13,448 nt of DNA from JAFMIX01 sp031371425 (GCA_031371425.1 JANMJO010000257.1:1-13448), one strand, 5' to 3'. Positions 1 through 7,168 are shown, numbered from the stretch's first letter. Numbers and translations: made by a program. The notes: generated by a model not told the origin, from the sequence alone.

Positions 1-1400
1 TGTCCGCTTAATTTGTGTGGGCCTGGCCCCGCCCCCCCCCGCGCCGACGCAGTCGGCGCAGCTTCCTGACCGCTCGCGCTGGCGCGCTCGCTGGGCAGGC
101 GAGACGCCTGCCCTACGTTGGGATCAATCTTGATGAACCACTGGTCCATCGCGCGGAAGATGACGGGGGTCTTGCTGCGCCAGCAGTGCGGATAGCTGTG
201 GTGGTAATTCTCTTGATGCAGCAGCGCGTGGCGGACGCGGAGTTCGTGCAGGACGGCTTCGTTGGCGTCGCTCTTGCCGTGTTTTTCGAGAATGGATTTG
301 CCGAGCATCTCGGCGGGCAACTGCTGCTCGACGGGCAATTCGTTCGAGTGCGCGAGCGCGCCGTTGTCATCCACGGGCGAGTAGATGGGCAGGCCGTTGG
401 CGCGGCCTAGATTGTAGTCATCGAGGCCGTGGCCGGGCGCGATGTGGACGAAGCCGGTGCCGGTGTCGGCGGTGACGAAGTCGCCGGCGAAGGCTTTGCC
501 GGTGCGGTTGCAGAACGGGTGGTGGTATTGCAGCGTGGCGAGTTGTTCGGTGGGGAAGGGCGTTTCGGTGTAGTTCGACCAGCCGCATTTTGCGGCGACG
601 GCGGGGAGCAGGCCGCGGAAGACGATGTGGTTTTCATCGCCGACTTTGGCGCTGACGTATTGGAAATCTTTGTTGTAGGCGATGGCGAGGTTCGCGGGCA
701 ACGTCCATGGTGTGGTGGTCCAGATGACGATGAATGTCTGCGGCTGACCGACGATGGGGAATTTCACGAAGCAGCTCTGGCTGACGTGGTCGGCGTATTC
801 GACCTCGGCTTCGGCGAGGGCGGTGCGGCACGGGATGCTCCAATACACGGGCTTCTTGCCGCGATAGACGAAGCCCTTGGCCACGATGTCGGCGAAGAGG
901 CGGAGTTCATCAGCCTCGTATTCCTTGTTGAGCGTGAGGTAGGGGTTTTCCCAATCGCCGAGGACGCCGAGGCGCTTGAACTGGCCGCGCTGGATATCAA
1001 TGTATTTGCGGGCGTAAACTTCGCAGGCTTTGCGGATGGTGGCGGCGTCGGCGGAGGTATCGCCGGCTTTGCGCATGTCTTGGGAGACTTTGAATTCGAT
1101 GGGCAGGCCGTGGCAATCCCAGCCGGGGATGTAGGGCGCGTTGAAGCCGCGGAGGGTTTTGTATTTGACGATGATGTCCTTGAGAATCTTGTTGAGCGCG
1201 GTGCCGATGTGGACATCGCCATTGGCGAAGGGCGGGCCGTCGTGCAGGACGAACTTCTCGGCGTTCGTGCGCGACGCTTGAATTTTTTGGTAGAGTCCGG
1301 CGGCTTCCCATTTCGCAAGGCGCTCCGGCTCGCGCGTGACGAGGTCGGCCTTCATGGCGAAGTCCGTGCGCGGGAGGTTCAATGTGTCTTTGTATTCCAT
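1..1400 (-). CDS. ileS: isoleucyl-tRNA synthetase, N-terminal part (3' end beyond window)
   Basis: Class I aminoacyl-tRNA synthetase that charges tRNA-Ile in the cytoplasm. I translated this frame by hand from ATG at 1400; it is open to the left edge, about 466 codons, so the C-terminal half (KMSKS loop, anticodon-binding domain) is missing. Visible family signatures: HDGPPFANGDVHIGTALNK at residues 53-71, which contains the HIGH-type motif as HIGT; PGWDCHGLPIE at 92-102; WTTTPWTLPANLAIA at 227-241 and GTGFVHIAPGHGLDDY at 314-329, both in the CP1 editing domain; YPHCWRSKTPVIFRAMDQWF at 403-422. Directly after QWFIKIDPN the conserved sequence is interrupted at residue 429 by a repeat-encoded stretch beginning VGQASRLPSER. 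The frame stays open through the insertion. No Shine-Dalgarno is visible; the start is supported by the typical N-terminus (MEYKDTLNLPRTDF). A candidate promoter lies 20 bases upstream. Confidence 0.95.
   Translation of the reverse strand, partial: MEYKDTLNLPRTDFAMKADLVTREPERLAKWEAAGLYQKIQASRTNAEKFVLHDGPPFANGDVHIGTALNKILKDIIVKYKTLRGFNAPYIPGWDCHGLPIEFKVSQDMRKAGDTSADAATIRKACEVYARKYIDIQRGQFKRLGVLGDWENPYLTLNKEYEADELRLFADIVAKGFVYRGKKPVYWSIPCRTALAEAEVEYADHVSQSCFVKFPIVGQPQTFIVIWTTTPWTLPANLAIAYNKDFQYVSAKVGDENHIVFRGLLPAVAAKCGWSNYTETPFPTEQLATLQYHHPFCNRTGKAFAGDFVTADTGTGFVHIAPGHGLDDYNLGRANGLPIYSPVDDNGALAHSNELPVEQQLPAEMLGKSILEKHGKSDANEAVLHELRVRHALLHQENYHHSYPHCWRSKTPVIFRAMDQWFIKIDPNVGQASRLPSERASASGQEAAPTASARGGAGPGPHKLSG
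41..116 (-). repeat. palindromic repeat inserted in frame in ileS (copy 1 of the VGQASRLP family)
   Basis: Read on the minus strand from 116, the sequence starts GTAGGGCAGGCGTCTCGCCT, itself a small palindrome, then an AGCGAGCGCG/GCGCGAGCG hairpin. It encodes VGQASRLPSERASAS inside IleS. The same DNA and peptide occur twice in mfd (11135-11230 and 13057-13157). The expected closing arm is not seen here. Instead there is a different perfect hairpin, GCGCCGAC/GTCGGCGC at 41-48 and 52-59, followed by a run of nine C at 32-40. The element is therefore either composite or truncated. Confidence 0.8.
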
Positions 1401-1419
1401 GGCAATTTTAGAAGGGCAG

Positions 1420-1448
1420 ACGGTAGCAACGGGCGCGCAGCGAGTCAA
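1420..1448 (-). promoter_or_regulatory. candidate sigma70-type promoter of ileS
   Basis: On the minus strand TTGACT (1448-1443) is separated by 17 bases from TACCGT (1425-1420). The -35 is 5/6 to consensus; the -10 is weak (3/6, but with the key T, A and final T). The ATG follows 19 bases after the -10, leaving only a short leader. Pattern match only. Confidence 0.4.
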
Positions 1449-1470
1449 ACGCACCGGCGACCAGTTTGGG

Positions 1471-1559
1471 GTGTCCTAATCGTAATCGTAATCGTAATCG
1501 TAATCTCTCTTCTGAACAGATTACGATTACGATTACGATTAAGATTAGGATTGGGACAC
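1471..1559. repeat. long hexamer-repeat hairpin between ileS and the LOG gene
   Basis: The left arm (1471-1506) starts GTGTCC and continues with repeats of the hexamer TAATCG. The right arm (1519-1559) is its reverse complement in ATTACG hexamers and ends GGGACAC. The loop is about 12 bases (CTCTTCTGAACA region). The arms pair almost throughout, with a few changes near the outer end of the right arm. It lies in the divergent intergenic region, 112 bases upstream of ileS and about 60 upstream of the LOG start. It has the look of a mobile REP/BIME-like or simple-sequence hairpin rather than a terminator, since there is no U tract. Confidence 0.85.
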
Positions 1560-1585
1560 TACCGGCGGGTACGGCATCAACAGGG

Positions 1586-1614
1586 TTGCCATCTGCGGGA
1601 TGGACGCCTATTTT
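1586..1614 (+). promoter_or_regulatory. candidate promoter of the LOG-family gene, possibly leaderless
   Basis: TTGCCA (1586-1591), a 17-base spacer and TATTTT (1609-1614), with only seven bases (GCCCACG) before the ATG at 1622. A transcript starting about 7 bases after the -10 would begin at or next to the start codon, giving a leaderless mRNA. No Shine-Dalgarno sequence is visible. Confidence 0.45.
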
Positions 1615-1621
1615 GCCCACG

Positions 1622-2656
1622 ATGAAAAACAAAATTGAAATGACTCCAGCAGGGCTGGAACTGAGGCGGCGCGTTGATGAACTCATCGCTTTCAAGGGCG
1701 GCGGATATAACGAGGAAGCGGTGGCCGACATCATCGAGAACGCACTCAAAATGCTGACGGACGTGAAAGACACGGGCGACGTGCGCGTCATCCAGACGGC
1801 GGTGCGGGAGTTGCGCTACGCCTACCGGCTGTTCGCGCCCTACGCGAACAAGCGCAAGGTGACAATCTTCGGCTCGGCCCGGACGCAACCGACCAAAGCG
1901 GAATACCAGACCGCCGTCGAGTTCGGCAGCAAGATCGCGCAAGCCGGCTACATGGTCATCACCGGCGCGGGGCCGGGCATCATGCAGGCCGGGCACGAAG
2001 GCGCGGGGCCGGAGAATAGTTTCGGCGTCAACATCCGCTTGCCGTGGGAGCAGGGCGCAAATCCCGTCATCGCGATGGACAAGAAGCTCGTCACCTTCAA
2101 ATATTTCTTCACCCGCAAGCTCATCTTCATCCGCCACTCGGATGCGATCGTGCTTTTCCCCGGCGGCTTCGGGACGATGGACGAGGGCTACGAGGCCATC
2201 ACCCTCATGCAGACCGGCAAGAGCCAACTCATGCCCCTGGTGCTCGTGGACAAGCCGGGCGGGACGTATTGGAAGACGTGGGACAAGAACATCCGCGAGC
2301 ATCTGCTCCGCGATGCACTCATCTCCCCGGACGACCTGAACCTCTACCGCATCACCGACAACGCCGATGAAGCGGTGAAGATCGTCACGCGCTTCTACCG
2401 CAACTTCCACTCCACGCGGTTCGTGAAAGACCTGTTCATCATCCGCCTGAAAAATGCGCCCAGCGAATCCGCCATCGAGGCGTTGAACGAGGACTTCGCC
2501 GACATCATCATCGGCGACCCCATCAAGCGCATCGAGCCGCTGCCGGAGGAACGCGAGGACAACGACCACCTCGACCTCCAGCGCATCGCGTTCGGTTTCA
2601 ACCGCCGCGACTACGGCCGCGTGAGGCAGTTGATTGACGTGCTGAACGGATTGTAA
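1622..2656 (+). CDS. LOG family (TIGR00730-type) Rossmann-fold nucleotide-binding protein
   Basis: 344 residues. The central Rossmann domain has the hallmarks of the LOG/'lysine decarboxylase-like' family: IFGSARTQP at 82-90, ITGAGPGIMQAG at 113-124, and PGGFGTMDE at 180-188, the phosphate-binding and catalytic signature of cytokinin-riboside 5'-monophosphate phosphoribohydrolases. Many bacterial members hydrolyse nucleotide monophosphates to the free base; the substrate here is not known. It is longer than minimal LOG proteins (about 190 residues), with an N-terminal helical segment of about 75 residues and a C-terminal extension after residue 260, as in the larger bacterial subgroup. The frame is open further upstream to 1466 through the hexamer hairpin, but that extension is low-complexity (RNRNRNRN, ITITITIKI) and unlike the family. 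ATG 1622 is preferred because a promoter-like pair ends 7 bases before it. Transcribed away from ileS and terminated by the stem-loop at 2683. Confidence 0.9.
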   Translation: MKNKIEMTPAGLELRRRVDELIAFKGGGYNEEAVADIIENALKMLTDVKDTGDVRVIQTAVRELRYAYRLFAPYANKRKVTIFGSARTQPTKAEYQTAVEFGSKIAQAGYMVITGAGPGIMQAGHEGAGPENSFGVNIRLPWEQGANPVIAMDKKLVTFKYFFTRKLIFIRHSDAIVLFPGGFGTMDEGYEAITLMQTGKSQLMPLVLVDKPGGTYWKTWDKNIREHLLRDALISPDDLNLYRITDNADEAVKIVTRFYRNFHSTRFVKDLFIIRLKNAPSESAIEALNEDFADIIIGDPIKRIEPLPEEREDNDHLDLQRIAFGFNRRDYGRVRQLIDVLNGL

Positions 2657-2682
2657 ACCGCAACTGCTCCGACAAAAACAAA

Positions 2683-2718
2683 ACCCGCCCTTGGTTTCCC
2701 AAGAGCGGGTAAATTTTT
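2683..2718. terminator. bidirectional rho-independent terminator
   Basis: A 12-bp stem with one C/A mismatch (ACCCGCCCTTGG at 2683-2694, CCAAGAGCGGGT at 2699-2710) and a TTTC tetraloop. It is followed by AAATTTTT on the plus strand and by a T-rich run (TTTGTTTTT) on the minus strand. It lies between convergent genes (LOG on plus, secG on minus) and would serve both. Confidence 0.85.
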
Positions 2719-2729
2719 GCCGGCGTGGG

Positions 2730-3143
2730 TTACTTCGCGTCGGGAACGGTGGGGACGCTGGCCGGAACTTCCGGCGCGATAGCGGGCGCGACCGGAGCCG
2801 TGGCCGCCGGGGCGGTCACAGCAGGCGACGGCGCGGCGGCGCTCGCGGGCCGGGCGGCAGTCGGCAGGTTTTCCGGGATGACAATCTTGTTGGCCTCTTT
2901 CCGCTGATGCGCGTTCAGCATCGTGAGAATCATGGACAGCCCGAACAGAATGCCGGCGCACCATTTCGTAATCTTGGTGAGGACATTGCCCGAGCCTGCG
3001 CCGAACAGCGCATCCGTCGCGCCGCCGCCGAAAGCCAGACCCGCGCCCGCCTCTTTCTTCGGGAGTTGGATCAACACCAGAAAAATCAGGAGCACGCAGT
3101 TCAACACCAGAACCACCGTCAATAAGCCAATAATAAAACTCAT
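2730..3143 (-). CDS. secG: preprotein translocase subunit SecG
   Basis: Small auxiliary subunit of the SecYEG channel in the cytoplasmic membrane. Two hydrophobic helices are visible, at about residues 3-26 and 53-76. Between them is the family's conserved loop, IQLPKKEAGAGLAFGGGATD (25-44) then ALFGAGSGN (45-53), matching the usual 'QxxKGxGLxxxFGGGxxxxxFG' pattern. At 137 residues it is longer than the E. coli protein (110). The extra is a C-terminal tail from about residue 93 built almost only of Ala, Pro, Val, Thr and Ser, probably a disordered linker of unknown role. The start lies 11 bases after the tpiA stop, so it is very likely co-transcribed with pgk and tpiA. Other frames over this gene are shadows. 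Confidence 0.93.
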   Translation of the reverse strand: MSFIIGLLTVVLVLNCVLLIFLVLIQLPKKEAGAGLAFGGGATDALFGAGSGNVLTKITKWCAGILFGLSMILTMLNAHQRKEANKIVIPENLPTAARPASAAAPSPAVTAPAATAPVAPAIAPEVPASVPTVPDAK

Positions 3144-3154
3144 ACCGGGATAGA

Positions 3155-3919
<765 letters not shown>

Positions 3920-3930
3920 GGTAAATTTTT

Positions 3931-4007
3931 ATCCGCGAATTCCGCTAATTTCCGCGAATGGATTTTTGATTTCGAGTTTTGATTTTAATTCGCGTCAATT
4001 CGCGGAT
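3931..4007. repeat. inverted repeat in the pgk-tpiA gap
   Basis: ATCCGCGAATT (3931-3941) and its perfect complement AATTCGCGGAT (3997-4007) bracket further degenerate copies of the same motif (TCCGCTAATT, TCCGCGAATG, AATTCGCGTC). The right arm overlaps the TAA stop codon of pgk. As a hairpin in the transcript it could attenuate or protect the tpiA-secG portion, but no U tract follows, so I class it as a palindromic repeat element. Confidence 0.75.
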
Positions 4008-5260
4008 TACTTTTCCGACAGCGCCGCCACGCCGGGCAGCACTGCGCCCTCGAGAAACTCCAGGCTCGCGCCGCCGCCGGTGCTCATGAAGGTGACCTTG
4101 TCGCCAAGGCCAGCTTTGTTGATCGCCTTCACGCTATCGCCGCCGCCGATGATGCTCACCGCGCCGTTCTTTTGCGTGGCGTCCACCACGGCCTGCGCCA
4201 CGGCGTTCGTGCCGCCGGCGAAGCGCGCATCCTCGAACATCCCCATCGGGCCGTTCCACAAAATCGTTTTCGCACCGCAAACAATTTCCGCGAAATGCGC
4301 GGCGGACTGCGCGCCAATGTCGAAACCTTCCGCGTCGTCAGGAATGTCGCCAATCACCGTGCGGACGTTCGTGAGGTCGAACACGGGCTTGCCCTTCTTG
4401 TTCAATTTGCCGGAGTCCACCGGAGTCGCCACGACCGTGTCGGTCGGCAACTGGAAATTCACCTTGCGCGCCTTGGCTTTCGCCTCGGCGGCGAGCGCCG
4501 TCTGTTTGTGGTCGGGTTCGATGAGCGACTTGCCCGTCTTGCCGCCGTTGGCGAGCTTGAACGTGTAGGCCATCGCGCCGCCGATGATGATGGTGTCGGC
4601 TTTTTCCAACAGCCGGTCAATGACCTTGATCTTGTCGGAAACTTTCGCGCCGCCGAGGATGACGACGAACGGGCGCGCCGGTTTTTCCAGCTCGTCACCG
4701 AGGAATTTCAACTCGCGCTCCATCAGCAAGCCCGCCGCGCACTGGCCGCCGCGAGCGGCGACGATGCGGGCCACGCCTTCCGTGCTGGCGTGCGCCCGGT
4801 GCGCCGCGCCGAACGCGTCGTTGACGTAAAGCTCCGCGACCTTCGCCAGCTTCTCCGCGAACGCGGGGTCGTTCTTTTCTTCCTCGTTGTAATAACGGAC
4901 GTTTTCGAGCAGCAAGACGTCGCCGTTTTGCAGCGCGCCGGCGGTCTTCTCGACCTTCTCGCCGATGCAATCATCCACGAACGCCACCGGGCGACCGAGC
5001 AAGTCCGCGAGCCGCGCTGCGATCGGGCGCAGGGACATCGTGGCTTCGCGCTGACCCTTGGGACGGCCGAGGTGCGCGGTGAGGATGGTGCGTGCGCCGC
5101 GTTCGATGAGCAGGCGGAGCGTCGGCAAAGTTTCCTTGATGCGCGTCTCGTCGGTGATGACCATCTGGCCGTCTTTTTCTTCGAGCGGCACGTTGAAATC
5201 CACACGGACAAACACGCGTTTGCCCGTCACGTTTAGATCTTTGACTGTCAGTTTCGCCAT
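4007..5260 (-). CDS. pgk: phosphoglycerate kinase
   Basis: Transfers phosphate from 1,3-bisphosphoglycerate to ADP, the first ATP-yielding step of glycolysis (cytoplasmic). 417 residues, full length. Signatures in order: VFVRVDFNVPL with Asp21 and Asn23, HLGRPKG at 63-69 (substrate-binding basic patch), LLLENVRYY, NDAFGAAHRAHAST, VILGGAKVSDKI, LWNGPMGMFE, the nucleotide-site loop GGGDS at 372-376, and STGGGASLEFLEG near 393. It heads the pgk-tpiA-secG cluster, and a good promoter-like pair lies just upstream. No Shine-Dalgarno is visible: the 12 bases before ATG are mostly A, T and C (TTTCAATTTTT). Confidence 0.97.
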   Translation of the reverse strand: MAKLTVKDLNVTGKRVFVRVDFNVPLEEKDGQMVITDETRIKETLPTLRLLIERGARTILTAHLGRPKGQREATMSLRPIAARLADLLGRPVAFVDDCIGEKVEKTAGALQNGDVLLLENVRYYNEEEKNDPAFAEKLAKVAELYVNDAFGAAHRAHASTEGVARIVAARGGQCAAGLLMERELKFLGDELEKPARPFVVILGGAKVSDKIKVIDRLLEKADTIIIGGAMAYTFKLANGGKTGKSLIEPDHKQTALAAEAKAKARKVNFQLPTDTVVATPVDSGKLNKKGKPVFDLTNVRTVIGDIPDDAEGFDIGAQSAAHFAEIVCGAKTILWNGPMGMFEDARFAGGTNAVAQAVVDATQKNGAVSIIGGGDSVKAINKAGLGDKVTFMSTGGGASLEFLEGAVLPGVAALSEK

Positions 5261-5275
5261 AAAAATTGAAACGAC

Positions 5276-5303
5276 AGCATAGCCACGAAACGCGGTGAGT
5301 CAA
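5276..5303 (-). promoter_or_regulatory. candidate sigma70-type promoter of pgk-tpiA-secG
   Basis: On the minus strand TTGACT (5303-5298), a 16-base spacer and TATGCT (5281-5276). The ATG at 5260 follows 15 bases after the -10, so the leader would be only about 8-10 bases and has no Shine-Dalgarno. The same -35 hexamer occurs upstream of ileS and the same -10 hexamer upstream of yajQ in this window. Confidence 0.5.
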
Positions 5304-5319
5304 AACGAAATCCCGGCAC

Positions 5320-5664
5320 TTACTTGTCGTCTGTCAGATGGAACTTGTGGAGAAACCGATGGAAGACCGGCGCGAAAATCACGGCCATCGTGGTGATGAA
5401 AGCCAGCCCGCTGAACAACGCGTAAAACCCGGCGAACAGCTTGCCGGCTTCCGATTCCACCTGCGAAACCGGCCCCATGCCGGATAGAATCATCGCCGCG
5501 TTCTCGAAAGAATCGATCCACGAAAGTTTCACGAACTGGTGATAGCCCAGAATCCCCACGCCCAGCGCGAAGGCGATGAAGCCAATCCCGATTGCGAGAC
5601 TGCGCGCCAGCCGCGCGAGGAAATCGCGGCGCGGCAGCAACGGCCTTTGGTGGTGTTCAAACAT
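5320..5664 (-). CDS. small two-helix membrane protein, pore-loop-like, function unknown
   Basis: 114 residues. After a basic N-terminus (QRPLLPRRDFLARLAR) there is a long hydrophobic helix at about residues 20-45 (LAIGIGFIAFALGVGILGYH), an amphipathic segment WIDSFENAAMILSGMGPV at 49-66, and a second helix at about 76-100. The pattern helix, re-entrant-like 'GMG' loop, helix resembles 2TM ion-channel subunits, but the K+ selectivity signature (TxGYG) is absent, so a channel role is only a suggestion. I recall similar unnamed proteins with 'GMGPV' and 'YALFSGLxF' in other bacteria. Its ATG overlaps the stop of the displaced native yajQ 3' end (TGATG, 5666-5662), which indicates that it originally sat translationally coupled behind yajQ. 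The gap to pgk is 59 bases. Confidence 0.75.
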   Translation of the reverse strand: MFEHHQRPLLPRRDFLARLARSLAIGIGFIAFALGVGILGYHQFVKLSWIDSFENAAMILSGMGPVSQVESEAGKLFAGFYALFSGLAFITTMAVIFAPVFHRFLHKFHLTDDK

Positions 5665-5755
5665 CAGTCGCGGAAGTTCACAAACTGGATCGCCGCCGGA
5701 AAATCCTTCGCCTGCAACGCCCCAATCACGGTCTGCAATTCATCGCGGCTCTTGC
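5664..5755 (-). pseudogene. yajQ: orphan 3' end of yajQ (displaced native terminus)
   Basis: On the minus strand this encodes the last 30 YajQ residues, SRDELQTVIGALQAKDF to FVNFRD, then TGA at 5666-5664. Bases 5673-5755 are identical to 7282-7364 inside intact yajQ. The last two codons and stop differ but are synonymous: CGC GAC TGA here, AGG GAT TAA in the intact gene. It has lost the upstream 130 codons and any start. Its tight junction to the following gene (TGATG overlap) suggests this is the original terminus and that the region between the two copies was inserted. Confidence 0.85.
5673..5755 (-). repeat. 83-bp perfect direct repeat, copy A (insertion boundary)
   Basis: Base-for-base identical to 7282-7364. 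It forms the distal boundary of the lipoprotein insert. Identity stops abruptly on both sides (A continues TAGTTTCC where B has CGGTCACT, and CGCGACTGA against AGGGATTAA on the other side). It may be an attachment-site duplication like those of integrative elements that target the 3' ends of genes. Confidence 0.9.
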
Positions 5756-5761
5756 TAGTTT

Positions 5762-5781
5762 CCACTATCCAAGATAGGTGG
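5762..5781. repeat. short imperfect hairpin at the edge of the insert
   Basis: CCACTATC (5762-5769) pairs with GATAGGTGG (5773-5781) with one bulged base and a three-base loop. It lies 18 bases downstream of the last lipoprotein stop and 6 bases from repeat copy A. It could act as a weak terminator of the lipoprotein operon or as a boundary structure of the insert. There is no U tract. Confidence 0.45.
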
Positions 5782-5799
5782 GCACGCGCTTGAATGATA

Positions 5800-6219
5800 C
5801 TAGTCAACTTGGTGGGCTTCCAAAAACATCGCTTTGCTCAAAGTAGAGAAGAAATCCTGGTAGGGCTTGGGGGCGGTGACAGCTGTAACATTGAATTGTG
5901 CGCTAGCACGAACGAGTAGTTGAGTGTCCCCTTTTGGGCGGACACTAACAGTCATGACAAGATTATAACCTTGGAGTTTGGTGGCGGTGACGCTTCCCAA
6001 GATGGCTTCTGCTTTATCGATTACAAATCCTAGGTCTTGCAGGGTGGCGATGACAGTTCGAAGCATTTTCTCCCGGTCTGTTGTATCGAATGCCCTTGTC
6101 TGAATACTCCGAAGCTGGACCTGACTTTTGTCTGTTTTTAGAAGTTCCTGCTGGGAGGTTTGGCATCCAGCCAGAACAAACAGGAAGCAACACAAGCCGA
6201 GGAAATAGAATCGTTTCAT
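5800..6219 (-). CDS. predicted lipoprotein, unknown function (paralogue of the preceding gene)
   Basis: 139 residues with a type II signal peptide: MKRFYFLGLCCFLFVLAGC, lipobox LAGC with Cys19 as the lipidation site. So it is membrane-anchored and extracytoplasmic; position +2 is Gln, consistent with outer-membrane sorting by the E. coli rule. It is clearly related to the upstream gene product: both share a pattern 'LxSxxxxT.D....L...LQDLGF.....E..LG...A.K' and a C-terminal 'YQDFF.SLSK..FL.A' (here YQDFFSTLSKAMFLEA). I do not recognise a named domain. Its ATG overlaps the stop of the upstream gene by 4 bases (ATGA), so the two are translationally coupled. Base composition is visibly AT-richer than the flanks. 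Confidence 0.85.
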   Translation of the reverse strand: MKRFYFLGLCCFLFVLAGCQTSQQELLKTDKSQVQLRSIQTRAFDTTDREKMLRTVIATLQDLGFVIDKAEAILGSVTATKLQGYNLVMTVSVRPKGDTQLLVRASAQFNVTAVTAPKPYQDFFSTLSKAMFLEAHQVD

Positions 6220-6746
6220 ATATCGTTTGCAGTAAGGAAAAGAGATTTGGACAGGGAATTAAAAAAATCTTGGTATTGTTTGGTATCCTTTAACTGTTCG
6301 AGTTTTGTAACCTGATTAAGGTCATTGAACACCATTCGCTGGAATGTTACCCGGACAACAATTTCATTCGTATTTTCCAAAGATGGCTTTGTAATGACAG
6401 AGGCTTTAAGTCTCTGATTTTTGTCGATTGGGACATTCCCGCCACCGGCCAGCGCAATTATTAATTTGACCGCCACTTGCCCGCCTTCAACAGCCGAACG
6501 ATCTTTATACGCAACCAAGACCCCGAGCTTCGTTTCACTTTCGCTTAAGTTAAACCCAAGGTCTTGAAGCAGCCCCGAACAAGCGACTAGCACCTTTATT
6601 TCGTCGCTGGTCTGAAATTTTCTGCTCTGAAGTTTTCTGTCCTGCAATGTGGTTGCCTTCAAAACAAGCGCATCTGGGGGTATCGTGTCGCATCCCGCGA
6701 CAAAAAGGAGGCACACAAGCGGAAAACCGATCAATAGCTGTTTCAT
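6216..6746 (-). CDS. predicted lipoprotein, unknown function
   Basis: 176 residues. Signal peptide MKQLLIGFPLVCLLFVAGC with lipobox VAGC and Cys19. Asp at position +2 would retain it in the inner membrane under the E. coli Lol rule, whereas the paralogue has Gln; whether that rule applies in this phylum is unknown. The mature part has RKLQSRKFQTSDE, then LLQDLGFNLSESETKLGVLV and an AYKDRSA segment, a beta-rich middle, and ends YQDFFNSLSKSLFLTANDI. The same blocks occur in the next gene, so these are tandem paralogues that have diverged, with an extra loop (LIIALAGGGNVP region) only here. It starts 2 bases after the stop of the BamE-like gene and overlaps the next gene by 4 bases: a tight three-gene operon. 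Confidence 0.87.
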   Translation of the reverse strand: MKQLLIGFPLVCLLFVAGCDTIPPDALVLKATTLQDRKLQSRKFQTSDEIKVLVACSGLLQDLGFNLSESETKLGVLVAYKDRSAVEGGQVAVKLIIALAGGGNVPIDKNQRLKASVITKPSLENTNEIVVRVTFQRMVFNDLNQVTKLEQLKDTKQYQDFFNSLSKSLFLTANDI

Positions 6747-6748
6747 GT

Positions 6749-7168
6749 TCAGAAGCTCGAAGAATGATAAGCAAAGTCACGAACTTTCTGTGCCTCATCA
6801 AACTTGATGATAACAGTAAGTGTCCTCTGGCTTGTTGAACTTGCGCCAGAGCCACCACTCACTCCACCAAGCAGCAAGAAAACACCACCCTCTGATCGGG
6901 AATAGCTGGCGGTGGTGGCAATCTTGTCGTAAACCCAACTCTCTCGACGCTGATCATCCGTGGTCAAGATATTCGGTGATCCCAAAATATTAACGACATC
7001 AGCGCTGGACATACCGACTTTGACTTCTCTTTGAACTTTTCCGACGGTCAAACGATCGGATTTTTCAGGGTCTTTTTGAACTTGACCGGCATGATAACTT
7101 GCGCTCTGACACCCGACGCACAATGCTGATACGACGAGCGAAGACAAGAAGTAGAAGGATGGTTTCAT
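6749..7168 (-). CDS. BamE/SmpA-OmlA-like lipoprotein
   Basis: 139 residues. Signal peptide with lipobox CVGC, lipidated Cys20, Gln at +2. The mature part has the small SmpA/OmlA (BamE) fold pattern: LTVGKVQREVKVGMSSADVV (40-59), then LGSPNILTTDD and ESWVYDK (76-82), a Gly/Ser-rich loop (GGVSGGSGASS at 101-111), and a last strand TVIIKFDEAQKVRDFAYHSS. The 'GMSxxDVxxxLGxP' and 'W.Y' elements are typical of that superfamily. True BamE is part of the beta-barrel assembly complex; many small BamE-like lipoproteins have other, unknown roles, and this one sits with two unknown lipoproteins, so I do not assign bamE. First gene of the operon; a promoter-like region lies at 7218-7248. Confidence 0.85.
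   Translation of the reverse strand: MKPSFYFLSSLVVSALCVGCQSASYHAGQVQKDPEKSDRLTVGKVQREVKVGMSSADVVNILGSPNILTTDDQRRESWVYDKIATTASYSRSEGGVFLLLGGVSGGSGASSTSQRTLTVIIKFDEAQKVRDFAYHSSSF

Noticed and set aside
1481..1555. CRISPR-like array
   Set aside because: Units are 6 bases in tandem with no spacers, arranged as an inverted pair; not a CRISPR.
1466..1621. Upstream extension of the LOG-family frame through the hexamer hairpin
   Set aside because: The extension is low-complexity repeat translation, absent from the family as I know it, and a promoter-like pair lies between it and ATG 1622.
429..1625. 398-codon open frame on the plus strand opposite ileS
   Set aside because: Antisense shadow of ileS in GC-rich DNA; the minus frame has unbroken IleS motifs, while this one is compositionally biased and has no recognisable domain.
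1577..2569. 330-codon open frame on the minus strand
   Set aside because: Shadow of the LOG-family gene; no family features.
4172..5236. 354-codon open frame on the plus strand opposite pgk
   Set aside because: Shadow of pgk; Arg/Val/Asp-rich with no domain pattern.
5664..5799. Open frame extending the yajQ fragment upstream towards the lipoprotein gene
   Set aside because: The frame is open but lacks a start codon with any support and its upstream part has no YajQ similarity; treated as a remnant.
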